Shown here one piece after another: positions 14,847-22,648 of a DNA stretch of 23,172 bases. Made by a program: the position numbers and the translations under genes. Position 1 is the stretch's first letter. Every line of letters begins with the position of its first letter. Source of the DNA: Bacteroidales bacterium UBA1035 (GTDB lineage: Bacteria > Bacteroidota > Bacteroidia > Bacteroidales > Dysgonomonadaceae); the NCBI GenBank assembly GCA_002316835.1, contig DCEG01000034.1, forward strand, positions 1 through 23,172, read 5' to 3'. The notes under the pieces were generated by a model. It was given only the letters and a program-made list of their open reading frames with translations. It was not told the origin of the DNA and searched no databases.

Positions 14847-15755
14847 TTAAAACAATCCCTCCACCGATAAATACCTTTCTCCGGTATCGAAATTGAATGT
14901 TAATATCCGTTTCTTTTCGGTGAGTTGTGCTACTTTTTGGGCAACAGCAGCTAACGCTGCTCCTGTGGAGATCCCGCCCAAGATACTTTCTTCCCTCGCC
15001 AGTTTACGCGCATAGTTAAAAGCATCTTCGTTGGATACTTTTATAACGCTGTCAAGCACGTTCATATCCAACGTATCGGGAATAAATCCTGCTCCAATAC
15101 CCTGAATAGTATGCGGGCCGGGACTATCGCCCGAAATAACAGGAGAAGCTGCCGGTTCAACAGCAATTACCTGAATGGATGGAAATTTCTTTTTCAATTC
15201 TCTTCCCACTCCCGTAATGTGGCCACCGGTTCCAACGCCAGTAATCAGGTAATCGAAACCTTCGGGGAAATCATTCAACACTTCCTGTGCTGTTTTATTT
15301 GCGTGGACAGCGATATTGGCCGGATTTTTAAATTGCTGAGGTATCCACGATCCGGGGATTTCGGATTGGAGTTCCAACGCTTTCTCAATCGCACCTTTCA
15401 TTCCCTTTTCACGCGGTGTAAGCACCAATTCCGAGCCGAAAAGTCCGATTATTTTTCTACGCTCAATTGACATTGATTCCGGCATTACGATAATAACTCT
15501 ATATCCTTTATAGGCTCCTACAAATGAAAGTCCAACTCCGGTATTTCCCGATGTAGGCTCAATAATGGTTCCTCCGGGTTTTAAAATGCCATTTTTCTCA
15601 GCATCTTCAATCATCGACAATGCAATGCGATCCTTAATGCTTCCTAAAGGATTTTGCCTTTCAAGTTTAATCCAAACTTCGTGATTGGGGAATAATTTGC
15701 TCAATCGAATGTGAGGCGTGTTCCCAATTGATTCTAATACGTTGTTAAATTTCAT
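14847..15755 (-). CDS. cysK: cysteine synthase A (O-acetylserine sulfhydrylase)
   Basis: This 302-residue PLP enzyme would make cysteine from O-acetylserine and sulfide in the cytoplasm. The PLP lysine is K41 in NPLGSIKDR, the same position as in classical CysK. The substrate loop TSGNTG is at 68-73. The phosphate-binding GTGGHITGVG and the late GGISTGAALAA segment are present. A longer in-frame start exists at 15815, but it would overlap the end of cysE by 17 bp and add 20 residues of no family similarity, so ATG at 15755 is preferred (MKFNNVLESIGNTP). It lies 43 bp after cysE on the same strand and is followed by a strong terminator. It likely shares the Cys-codon leader control proposed for cysE. 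Confidence 0.95.
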   Translation of the reverse strand: MKFNNVLESIGNTPHIRLSKLFPNHEVWIKLERQNPLGSIKDRIALSMIEDAEKNGILKPGGTIIEPTSGNTGVGLSFVGAYKGYRVIIVMPESMSIERRKIIGLFGSELVLTPREKGMKGAIEKALELQSEIPGSWIPQQFKNPANIAVHANKTAQEVLNDFPEGFDYLITGVGTGGHITGVGRELKKKFPSIQVIAVEPAASPVISGDSPGPHTIQGIGAGFIPDTLDMNVLDSVIKVSNEDAFNYARKLAREESILGGISTGAALAAVAQKVAQLTEKKRILTFNFDTGERYLSVEGLF

Positions 15756-15798
15756 TGTTGCAATTTTTAAAATGTTATGAATGCTATAAATATTTAGT

Positions 15799-16620
15799 TT
15801 AAATAGTAAAGTCAAGGGGCTGTAAAAATTCTTTCACCGTTCTTATCTTCACATCTACCGAATTATACACCAACGAATATGGGATAACGCTTTGCGTTAA
15901 CCATGCTCCGCCACCAATCGTTGAGTTATGACCGATAACGGTTTCGCCGCCTAAGATGGTAGCGTTAGCGTAAATAACCACATTATCTTCCACCGTTGGG
16001 TGTCGCTTTACATTCGATAGTTTTTTTTCAACATAGAGCGCCCCCAGAGTAACACCTTGATAAATCTTAACGTTGTTTCCTATTTGGGAGGTTTCACCGA
16101 TAACAATTCCGGTTCCGTGGTCAAGGAACAAGTTCCTCCCTATTTTTGCAGCAGGGTGTATATCAATTCCAACTTTCGAGTGTGCATATTCACCGAAAAG
16201 GCGTGGAATGAGGGGTACTCCTAACGAATGTAACTCGTGCGCAATTCGGTAAACACTTAATGCAAAAAAACCGGGATAAGCGATAATAACCTCTTCAATA
16301 GATTTTGCAGCAGGATCGTTTTTCAGATAACATGTTGCATCTTCGTGCAAAAGTTCCTGAATTCCAGTGAATCGCTCGAAGAATTCATGCACTGCCTCAT
16401 CGGCAAACTGTTGATCTTTCAATTTGGCAATATTCACATTTAACGCAAGAGCACAGTCCTTCAATTTTTCGTGAATACCACACATGTCGATTCGTTCACA
16501 AACGGGAAACATTTGCGAAAAAAATGTTTCAATAACTTCTTCCAGTTTGCACTTATCTATTGGAATCTGTACAGGTAACGGTTGAAACTTATCTATAAGC
16601 TCAAAAGTTTTTTTTATCAT
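15799..16620 (-). CDS. cysE: serine O-acetyltransferase
   Basis: This 273-residue enzyme acetylates serine with acetyl-CoA, the committed step to cysteine. The N-terminal ~125 residues are helical. The rest is a left-handed beta-helix of hexapeptide repeats (KVGIDIHPAAKIGRNLFLDH, GIVIGETSQIGNNVKIYQGV). H155 in DIHP and H168 in LDHGTG match the active-site region of the family. The VERSUS-family loop KRHPTVEDNVVIYANATILGG follows. The protein ends in Ile (QPLDFTI), the residue that in characterised acetyltransferases inserts into the CysK active site to form the cysteine synthase complex; the adjacent cysK fits this. ATG at 16620 is preceded by a ~135-nt leader that carries a five-cysteine reading frame. 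Confidence 0.93.
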   Translation of the reverse strand: MIKKTFELIDKFQPLPVQIPIDKCKLEEVIETFFSQMFPVCERIDMCGIHEKLKDCALALNVNIAKLKDQQFADEAVHEFFERFTGIQELLHEDATCYLKNDPAAKSIEEVIIAYPGFFALSVYRIAHELHSLGVPLIPRLFGEYAHSKVGIDIHPAAKIGRNLFLDHGTGIVIGETSQIGNNVKIYQGVTLGALYVEKKLSNVKRHPTVEDNVVIYANATILGGETVIGHNSTIGGGAWLTQSVIPYSLVYNSVDVKIRTVKEFLQPLDFTI

Positions 16621-16703
16621 AAGAGGAGTTTTTAAATGAATAATTTTTACTTGTTATTTTAAGACACAGGAGCGGTCCTTGTTAATCGATTGGGAAGGAG
16701 TGA
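16621..16703 (-). promoter_or_regulatory. cysE leader with mutually exclusive RNA stems (candidate attenuator)
   Basis: Downstream of the Cys-rich frame the RNA can form stem H1: UUGUUGAUC (16710-16702, the last Cys codons and the stop) with GAUUAACAA (16687-16679), nine pairs with one G-U. Stem H2 pairs ACAAGGA (16682-16676) with UCCUGU (16671-16666), with one bulged A. H1 and H2 share bases 16679-16682 and so exclude one another. A ribosome paused on the Cys codons would block H1. Neither stem is followed by a U-tract, so classic intrinsic termination is not evident. Confidence 0.55.
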
Positions 16704-16745
16704 TCAACAACAGCAACAACAAATATGCATTCGGCTTTTATTCAT
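16704..16745 (-). CDS. cysteine-rich leader peptide of the cysE-cysK operon
   Basis: A 13-codon frame, MNKSRMHICCCCC and then TGA, lies between the operon promoter and cysE. Codons are TGT TGT TGC TGT TGT, five cysteines in a row directly before the stop. A second in-frame ATG at 16730 would give MHICCCCC. The upstream start is preceded by an A-rich stretch, which suits initiation in this phylum. Runs of the end-product amino acid in a short frame before its biosynthetic operon are the hallmark of ribosome-mediated attenuation (as in trp and his leaders), and polycysteine leader frames upstream of sulfur genes are described in mycobacteria. Whether it is translated is inferred. Confidence 0.75.
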   Translation of the reverse strand: MNKSRMHICCCCC

Positions 16746-16762
16746 TTTCTATTTTAGAGAAG

Positions 16763-16770
16763 CAAAGATA
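16763..16770 (-). promoter_or_regulatory. -7 promoter element of the cysE-cysK operon
   Basis: The minus strand reads TATCTTTG, a perfect TAnnTTTG. Transcription would start near 16756, about 10 nt before the leader-peptide ATG at 16745. No clear TTTG at -33. Confidence 0.6.
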
Positions 16771-16825
16771 TAACTAATTTGATATGAAAACACCAACAGT
16801 TGTTGTTTTGTTCATTATTAATACA

Positions 16826-16860
16826 AAAAAAGCAACATTTGGTAAAAATATTGCTTTTTG
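16826..16860 (-). terminator. intrinsic terminator after the DUF4954 gene
   Basis: On the minus strand AAAAAGCAA (16860-16852) pairs with TTGCTTTTT (16836-16828), and the run extends to seven Us ending at 16826. It separates this transcript from the cysE promoter. Confidence 0.75.
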
Positions 16861-16888
16861 ATAAATGAATTTGTTTTTTTTGAGTGAT

Positions 16889-18877
16889 TTATCTCACATT
16901 TTTTATTCTTTCGATAAGCTCGTTACCCAATGCTTTTTTATCTTCTATGTGTTTTAACGTAGCCATAACAAACGGATTATTATCGAAAGCACCCCGAACG
17001 TATTCGAAATCCATGGCTTGTTCCTGAATGTTTCCGTCAGCGCCAAATCCGGTTTTAAAGGATAAGGAAAACTCTTTTTTAGCATCATCGTAAATCAGCT
17101 CATCGAGTTTAATCACAGATGATTTCCATTTTTCCACGATATCTATAATGTTTTTGGCTGTTATTGTCTCAGGAGTTAACTGATAAAATTCCTGAATTTT
17201 CTCCCACGCCCAAGTCCATTCAAGCGTGTAATATTGATCATGAAGCTGCTTGAAAACATGGTTGATATCCTTGAGTTTCGAAATCTTGCCGTCTTCAATC
17301 CGACAAAGAAGATTATCGATCTCTGATTTTGGTGCTATTAACCCGGAAACATCCACCCATTCACCTGAGCCCACTGTTGTATCGGGTTTCAGCCTCTCTC
17401 TTATCTCTTCGTTTGAAGTAAAAGGAGTATTTTCGAGTCTTTTGATAATTGAATTACCTAAGAATTTATGAATAACAATTTCATACAATTCCAATCCTTT
17501 TTTAAGCGCTGCATTCTTTATGATACAACTCTGATAGGTATATATTTCGGAAGTTTCGCCTGCCGTTGCCTGCAAATTCTTTAGAATTCTCACACCCGCA
17601 AACACTTTTTGTATAGTGTAAGGGCTAAGTAGGTTGAAATTTATGAAATCAAGCTTATTAGGGTCTTTTCTTTTATCACGTTCAGGCCATTTTTTTGCAT
17701 CACGGATGGTTCCGACACTCTTTAGGTTTATGGCAGGAGCCAGGTGTGTAGCATTATCATTTTCTACTAAATAGGAAAAAGGCAGATTCGATGTATCGGA
17801 ATGCTGATAATGTCTTCCCAGAATCAGTGAAAAAGGCCCTACTTTTGCTGGCCAAAGCACATAAGAATTACTCGTTGTTTTAGCGCCGCGCTCGATGATT
17901 CCCTGATGAATGGGCCCAAGTTTATACATGTGGTTGCTTTGGTTTGAACCCGACCCAGCATTCATAAACGAGAACATCCCTGCAATCAGCAACGTGGATT
18001 TGTGGTGAGTTACCGTATAAGGCCCCGCAAAAAGAGCACATGCTTCACCGTTCTCTCCCTGACAGTTACTAAAAAAAAGCGAATCGGAAGCGGAATAGCC
18101 ATGATCAAGATGACAAGCCTGTCCGATAAAGCATCGGGAAATAATGCATCCGCCATCAACTTGAGAACCCGAAGAAATAATGAAATCCTCAGCAATTACA
18201 TTTCTTCCAATATAAACCGGCGCCGATTCGTTGCTGTTAATGCTTCCATTTTTCAGCTTCATAGCACCGGTAATCTTGCAAAATGCGCCAATTTTCACAT
18301 TTTTAATGTATCCCACATTCACAATCATAGAATTGTCGCCTATGCAACCTGTGTCCGAAGCATATTTTTCGCTGTAAAAATCGACAATCGCTTTCATGCG
18401 TTTAATCAAATTTGGCCTATGCCGATAAAGTGAATACACGTATGCAAAATGTGCGGATAACTTATCGTGGATGTGTACTTCCCGCCCACCCGATTCGTTC
18501 AATACGTTCACTTCGGTTCCATTGCCAAAAGTGGTTTTGCCATCCACCAGTATAACATCTACGTTTTGTATAAAACAATTATTGCCAATAGTATAATTAG
18601 CTATGTAGTTCTGAATATTTTCAATAACTACGTTATCCCCAATCTCACAATTATGGATGATGGCATTATTTATACAGGAATGTTTTCTTAATCCGCCTGC
18701 CAGTTCGAACTCTTTCTCCAGCACTCCTATTTTAATATTTCCGGAAAATTGGGTATTTTTGACGAAACGAGGGGTGAAGCCAGCACTTACTTTTATTAAC
18801 GCCCAATCGTTGCATGCACAACCCTGACTTTGAAGTTGAGTGATTTCGTGTAACGTTAAGTTTCTAACTTTTTGCAT
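16889..18877 (-). CDS. DUF4954 family protein with left-handed beta-helix
   Basis: This 662-residue cytoplasmic protein has a first half rich in hexapeptide-repeat turns (CEIGDNVVIENIQNYIANY, TIGNNCFIQNVDVILVDGK, VYIGRNVIAEDFIISSGSQV), which predict a left-handed beta-helix like those of acyltransferases and GlmU-type nucleotidyltransferases. A central His/Gly/Ser-rich part follows (GPYTVTHHKSTLLIAGMFSF, GSGSNQSNHMYKLGP), and the C-terminal ~250 residues are mainly helical. I recognise it as DUF4954, a Bacteroidota-rich family; no function is established to my knowledge. ATG at 18877 is chosen over a TTG at 18892, which lies in a TATTTTTG promoter element. It lies directly downstream of fbp on the same strand and ends at its own terminator. 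A sugar-nucleotide or acyl-transfer role is only a fold-based guess. Confidence 0.8.
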   Translation of the reverse strand: MQKVRNLTLHEITQLQSQGCACNDWALIKVSAGFTPRFVKNTQFSGNIKIGVLEKEFELAGGLRKHSCINNAIIHNCEIGDNVVIENIQNYIANYTIGNNCFIQNVDVILVDGKTTFGNGTEVNVLNESGGREVHIHDKLSAHFAYVYSLYRHRPNLIKRMKAIVDFYSEKYASDTGCIGDNSMIVNVGYIKNVKIGAFCKITGAMKLKNGSINSNESAPVYIGRNVIAEDFIISSGSQVDGGCIISRCFIGQACHLDHGYSASDSLFFSNCQGENGEACALFAGPYTVTHHKSTLLIAGMFSFMNAGSGSNQSNHMYKLGPIHQGIIERGAKTTSNSYVLWPAKVGPFSLILGRHYQHSDTSNLPFSYLVENDNATHLAPAINLKSVGTIRDAKKWPERDKRKDPNKLDFINFNLLSPYTIQKVFAGVRILKNLQATAGETSEIYTYQSCIIKNAALKKGLELYEIVIHKFLGNSIIKRLENTPFTSNEEIRERLKPDTTVGSGEWVDVSGLIAPKSEIDNLLCRIEDGKISKLKDINHVFKQLHDQYYTLEWTWAWEKIQEFYQLTPETITAKNIIDIVEKWKSSVIKLDELIYDDAKKEFSLSFKTGFGADGNIQEQAMDFEYVRGAFDNNPFVMATLKHIEDKKALGNELIERIKNVR

Positions 18878-18889
18878 TGATTTTTTTGA

Positions 18890-18897
18890 CAAAAATA
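18890..18897 (-). promoter_or_regulatory. possible -7 element for the DUF4954 gene
   Basis: The minus strand reads TATTTTTG, matching TAnnTTTG, between the fbp stop codon and the ATG at 18877. The leader would be only about 5-8 nt. The surrounding poly-A/T makes a chance match more likely. Confidence 0.4.
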
Positions 18898-18907
18898 TAA
18901 AAAAAAA

Positions 18908-20902
18908 TCAATCTTTTTGTTTAATCAAACCTAAACGATATGCTGAGAGTAGTTTCTTCAAATCAGACGACTGTTCTGCAAGTACACATCCGTTATCGGT
19001 ATCTTTCACCAGCATACGTCGAGAAGTAAACTCCTTAATTACGGTTACCGATTGTATGTCACTTCCTTTCTCTACAGCCTCTTTTGCAGAATCGAACGGC
19101 TCATGCTGCACCAATTGAATTCCTTGTGAATTGAAAATGAGCGTATAACCTGCAATTCCGGTTGCCGATTGATATGCTCGGGAAAAACCACCATCGATGA
19201 CTAGAAGCTTACCATCAGCACGCATGGGTTGTTCGCCTTTAATGGCTTTTACCGGCACATGTCCGTTAATAATATGCGTATCGGGGCCTTCGAGTCCAAA
19301 CTCTTTCAATATCATTTCGCAGGTTTCACGCTTGTTCTGATAAACAAAGTAATACCCTTTTTCTTCGCTGTGGGTTTCTTTATCTGCAATAAAATATCGC
19401 TCAAAAGTGGTCATCGCACTCTTGTCGAACAACGGTGAGTCTTTTCCGCACCATAAATACCACATGTAATCTTCGGCAAACGATTTTAGCGGCATGTCGT
19501 GTTGTTCAAAGTAAGCTGTACGTATCAATCTATCTACTTTATCCATAAAAGCTCTACCGGAATATTCTTTATCCTGAATCGTTATTTTCTTAAATCGTCC
19601 TTTCTCGTCCAAAGGAATGGATGCATGATACAACAAATTCTTATTGAAGGTCAGATAGATACTTCCTTTAGAATACAAACCCATCAGGTGTTTTCTCAGC
19701 TTTTCGCTTTGTGTAAACGAATGAGCCAGTTTATCAATTAATTCTGTTTCTTCAGGTGTTAGTTTGAATGGGTCTTTGGGATCAATGGTGGGAAAATCAG
19801 TATCTTTCATTGGATATTCTTTTCCGTCAGGCAAAACAATAGTACCTTTTTCATAATTAATCCGATGCAGCAGATCACGATCCTCCATTTCAAATTCGGG
19901 ACGACGAATAATAATTTCATGTTCAAGCTTGAACTGTAAAACAGCAATGGCTTTATGCATCTGGCTCAGCAATTCTAACGATTTATCATCATAAGTTTTG
20001 TTATCAATTCCCAGTTTGGGCAAAAAAAGTTTACAGGGAATGCTTCCATAAACCTCCATGGCAAATCTGGCCAATGGTAACAAGTTAATGCCGTATCCTT
20101 CTTCAAGTGTGGTAAGATTAGCGTATCGCAAAGCGATTCGGATCACATTTGCCATAGAAGCTTTATTACCGACAGCTGCACCCATCCAAAGGATATCGTG
20201 ATTTCCCCATTGAAAATCAAAGTTATGATATTCGAGTAGCGTGTCCATAATAATGTGTGCACCATCTCCTCTGTCGTAAACATCGCCTACGATATGCAAA
20301 CGATCTATTACCAGACACTGGATCGCTTCGCAAATGGCCACAATAAAAGCATCGGCACTACCCGTTGATACGATGGAATTAAAGATCACGCTGATATATG
20401 CCGATTTGTGCGGATTAATACTTGACTCGTGCAGAAGTTCCTGAATTATGTACTCAAATTTCGGTGGTAGTGCTTTACGAACTTTTGAGCGTGTGTATTT
20501 TAATGTTACTCCTTGTAAAACCCTCACTAACTGATTCAGTATTACTGAATACCACTCTTGTAAATTTGGTTCGGTCTTCTTTATCAGTTGCAGCTTTTCT
20601 TTCGGATAGTAGATGAGTGTACAAAGTTCTTTCTTTTCGCTTTCGCGAAGCGTTTGTCCAAATATTTCTTCCACTTTTCGTTTAATGGTTCCTGACGCAT
20701 TTTTCAATACATGCTGGAACGCTTCGGCTTCACCGTGAATGTCAGCCAAAAAATGTTCTGTACCTTTCGGTAGATGAAGAATAGCTTCAAGATTAATAAT
20801 TTCGGTGCTTGCACTGGCAATATTAGGAAAACTCTTTGCCAATAGCTGCAGATATTTAATATCTCGGGCAAGCTCTTGATGAGTTGCAGTGGATTTTGTC
20901 AT
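18908..20902 (-). CDS. fbp: class III fructose-1,6-bisphosphatase
   Basis: This 664-residue gluconeogenic enzyme hydrolyses fructose-1,6-bisphosphate to fructose-6-phosphate. It belongs to the large Firmicutes/Bacteroidota type III class built on a calcineurin-like metallophosphatase fold. Metal-site motifs in order: FLADIHGE (D54, H56), GDVYDRG, GNHD (WGNHDILWMGA) and NGHVPV near the C-terminus. The length fits the family. A longer frame begins at 20968, but its first 22 residues have no family character, so ATG at 20902 (MTKSTATHQELARDIKYLQ) is preferred. It runs between recA and the DUF4954 gene, all on the minus strand. It gives a metabolic link to the glycogen genes elsewhere in the window, but they are not in one operon. 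Confidence 0.93.
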   Translation of the reverse strand: MTKSTATHQELARDIKYLQLLAKSFPNIASASTEIINLEAILHLPKGTEHFLADIHGEAEAFQHVLKNASGTIKRKVEEIFGQTLRESEKKELCTLIYYPKEKLQLIKKTEPNLQEWYSVILNQLVRVLQGVTLKYTRSKVRKALPPKFEYIIQELLHESSINPHKSAYISVIFNSIVSTGSADAFIVAICEAIQCLVIDRLHIVGDVYDRGDGAHIIMDTLLEYHNFDFQWGNHDILWMGAAVGNKASMANVIRIALRYANLTTLEEGYGINLLPLARFAMEVYGSIPCKLFLPKLGIDNKTYDDKSLELLSQMHKAIAVLQFKLEHEIIIRRPEFEMEDRDLLHRINYEKGTIVLPDGKEYPMKDTDFPTIDPKDPFKLTPEETELIDKLAHSFTQSEKLRKHLMGLYSKGSIYLTFNKNLLYHASIPLDEKGRFKKITIQDKEYSGRAFMDKVDRLIRTAYFEQHDMPLKSFAEDYMWYLWCGKDSPLFDKSAMTTFERYFIADKETHSEEKGYYFVYQNKRETCEMILKEFGLEGPDTHIINGHVPVKAIKGEQPMRADGKLLVIDGGFSRAYQSATGIAGYTLIFNSQGIQLVQHEPFDSAKEAVEKGSDIQSVTVIKEFTSRRMLVKDTDNGCVLAEQSSDLKKLLSAYRLGLIKQKD

Positions 20903-21009
20903 AAAATGATTTAAGATTTGTGGTTTGTAGTTTCCAATAAATATGAAGCCTTTTAGAAACGGTCTCATTGAAGGTTATAAGCAAGATGTGGAGTAAAAAG
21001 ATCAATTCC

Positions 21010-21039
21010 ACGCTCCTCTTTTTATTTAAAGGGGAGCGT
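21010..21039. repeat. 12-bp inverted repeat between recA and fbp
   Basis: ACGCTCCTCTTT (21010-21021) pairs with AAAGGGGAGCGT (21028-21039) with one T-G wobble and a 6-nt loop. It lies just past the recA stop codon. No U-tract follows on the minus strand, so it is either a poor terminator or an mRNA 3'-end stabiliser. Confidence 0.5.
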
Positions 21040-21053
21040 AGGAAAATGACACC

Positions 21054-22064
21054 TTACTTTTTCTCTTTTAAAGCTTCAAAAATCAGCTTTTCGAGCTCGT
21101 CTGCCAATTCGGGATTATCTTTGATAACCGATTTGCTGGCATCACGTCCTTGCGCCAACCTCGAATCGTTGTAGCTGTACCACGATCCACTTTTTTTGAT
21201 AACGCCAAGTTCGGCGCCAAGGTCAATAATTTCACCTTCTCGCGAAATTCCTTCGCCGTACATAATATCAAATTCAGCTTTGCGGAATGGTGGAGCCACT
21301 TTGTTTTTCACCACCTTCACGCGGGTTTGGCTGCCGTGCACTTCATCACCGTCTTTTAGCTGGCCAATCCGACGGATATCCAGGCGCACAGAAGAGTAAA
21401 ACTTCAGAGCATTACCTCCGGTAGTTGTTTCGGGGTTTCCAAACATAATACCGATCTTCTCACGCAACTGATTAATGAAAATGCAGGTTGTATTTGTTTT
21501 ACCTATTGTCGAGGTGAGTTTACGCAAAGCTTGTGACATCAATCGGGCTTGTAATCCTACGTTTGAGTCGCCCATATCACCTTCGATTTCTTTTTTCGGG
21601 GTAAGTGCAGCTACCGAGTCGATAACGATAATATCTACTGCTGATGAACGAATAAGTTGCTCGGCAATCTCCAGTGCTTCCTCACCACTGCTGGGTTGAG
21701 AAATCAATAAGTTATCTGTATCCACTCCAAGTTTTTCAGCATAAAAGCGATCGAAAGCATGCTCTGCATCTATAAATGCGGCAACACCACCCGCCTTTTG
21801 GGCTTCGGCAATGGCGTGAATGGCCAATGTGGTCTTTCCGGATGACTCAGGGCCGTATATTTCTATAACCCTGCCGCGAGGATATCCTCCAACGCCCAAA
21901 GCAGCATTTAATCCGATAGATCCGCTGGGAATCACCGCTACTTGCTCTATCTTTTCTTCGCCCATCTTCATGATAGAACCTTTGCCGTAAGTTTTTTCTA
22001 TTTTGTCCATCGCTGCGCGAAGCGCTTTGAGTTTTTCAGAATTTACATTTTTTTCTTCCACCAT
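21054..22064 (-). CDS. recA: recombinase RecA
   Basis: This 336-residue strand-exchange ATPase acts in homologous recombination and the SOS response. Walker A GPESSGKT is at 71-78. The Walker B region VDIIVIDSVAALTPK, the L1 loop segment EGDMGDSNVGLQARLMSQAL and the L2 segment NQLREKIGIMFGNPETTTGG are intact. The C-terminus is acidic/lysine rich, ending KLIFEALKEKK. The length is normal for Bacteroidota. The ATG at 22064 gives the usual N-terminus. It follows bcp by 53 bp with no clear promoter in the gap, so cotranscription with bcp is likely. No LexA-type operator was recognised. Confidence 0.98.
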   Translation of the reverse strand: MVEEKNVNSEKLKALRAAMDKIEKTYGKGSIMKMGEEKIEQVAVIPSGSIGLNAALGVGGYPRGRVIEIYGPESSGKTTLAIHAIAEAQKAGGVAAFIDAEHAFDRFYAEKLGVDTDNLLISQPSSGEEALEIAEQLIRSSAVDIIVIDSVAALTPKKEIEGDMGDSNVGLQARLMSQALRKLTSTIGKTNTTCIFINQLREKIGIMFGNPETTTGGNALKFYSSVRLDIRRIGQLKDGDEVHGSQTRVKVVKNKVAPPFRKAEFDIMYGEGISREGEIIDLGAELGVIKKSGSWYSYNDSRLAQGRDASKSVIKDNPELADELEKLIFEALKEKK

Positions 22065-22117
22065 AATTTATTTCATTGAAGTTTAATTTGTTTCGTTAAT
22101 TTACTCTTTTCTCTTTA

Positions 22118-22582
22118 TTATTTTAACACTGCCAATATCTGCTCTGCATGATTTTTTGTATCCACACTTCTTCCCTCTATGATGTGGTGGATAGTGCCGT
22201 TTTCATCGATTAAAAATGTGGTACGGACTGTGCCCATATATGTTTTACCGTAATTTTTCTTTTCTTGCCATACACCGAATTCCTGAACCAGTTTTTTATC
22301 CACATCGGCAATCAACGGAAAAGGCAAATCAAATTTATCGATAAACTTTTGATGTGAAGTTTCACTATCCACACTCACTCCAACAATTGCGTAACCGGCT
22401 TTTTTCAAATCCTGATATCCGTCTCTCAGGCTGCAGGCCTGTGCGGTGCATCCGGGAGTATTATCTTTCGGATAGAAATATAACGCCAGTTTTTTACCCG
22501 CGAAATCGCTTGCTTTTATTACTTTTCCATTTTGGTCAAAGCCTAATATTTCAGGAATTTTATCACCAATCTGTAGTGCCAT
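22118..22582 (-). CDS. bcp: thioredoxin-dependent peroxiredoxin, BCP/PrxQ type
   Basis: This 154-residue cytoplasmic thiol peroxidase reduces H2O2 and organic hydroperoxides with thioredoxin as donor. The peroxidatic cysteine is C45 in TPGCTAQACSLRD and the resolving cysteine is C50, the C-x4-C spacing that defines the atypical 2-Cys BCP/PrxQ class. The fold core LALYFYPKDNTPGC and the later FPLIADVDKKLVQEFGVW, and VRTTFLIDENGTI segments are all present. The length is standard. A perfect TATCTTTG promoter element sits about 30 bp upstream of the ATG at 22582. It lies between dprA and recA on the same strand. Confidence 0.96.
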   Translation of the reverse strand: MALQIGDKIPEILGFDQNGKVIKASDFAGKKLALYFYPKDNTPGCTAQACSLRDGYQDLKKAGYAIVGVSVDSETSHQKFIDKFDLPFPLIADVDKKLVQEFGVWQEKKNYGKTYMGTVRTTFLIDENGTIHHIIEGRSVDTKNHAEQILAVLK

Positions 22583-22611
22583 AACTTTTTATCTTTTTGT
22601 AGTTGAGAAAC

Positions 22612-22619
22612 CAAAGATA
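22612..22619 (-). promoter_or_regulatory. -7 promoter element for bcp (and probably recA)
   Basis: The minus strand reads TATCTTTG, 29 bp before the bcp ATG, giving a leader of roughly 20-25 nt. Confidence 0.6.
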
Positions 22620-22648
22620 AGCATAAAATAAAGAAAAAGAGAAGAAAT

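Noticed and set aside
15756..15815. N-terminal extension of CysK to 15815
   Set aside because: It would overlap the cysE end by 17 bp and add 20 residues without family character, while ATG at 15755 gives the standard CysK start with the PLP lysine at position 41.
20903..20968. 22-residue N-terminal extension of the fructose-bisphosphatase
   Set aside because: Not family-like; ATG at 20902 gives the usual length and N-terminus.
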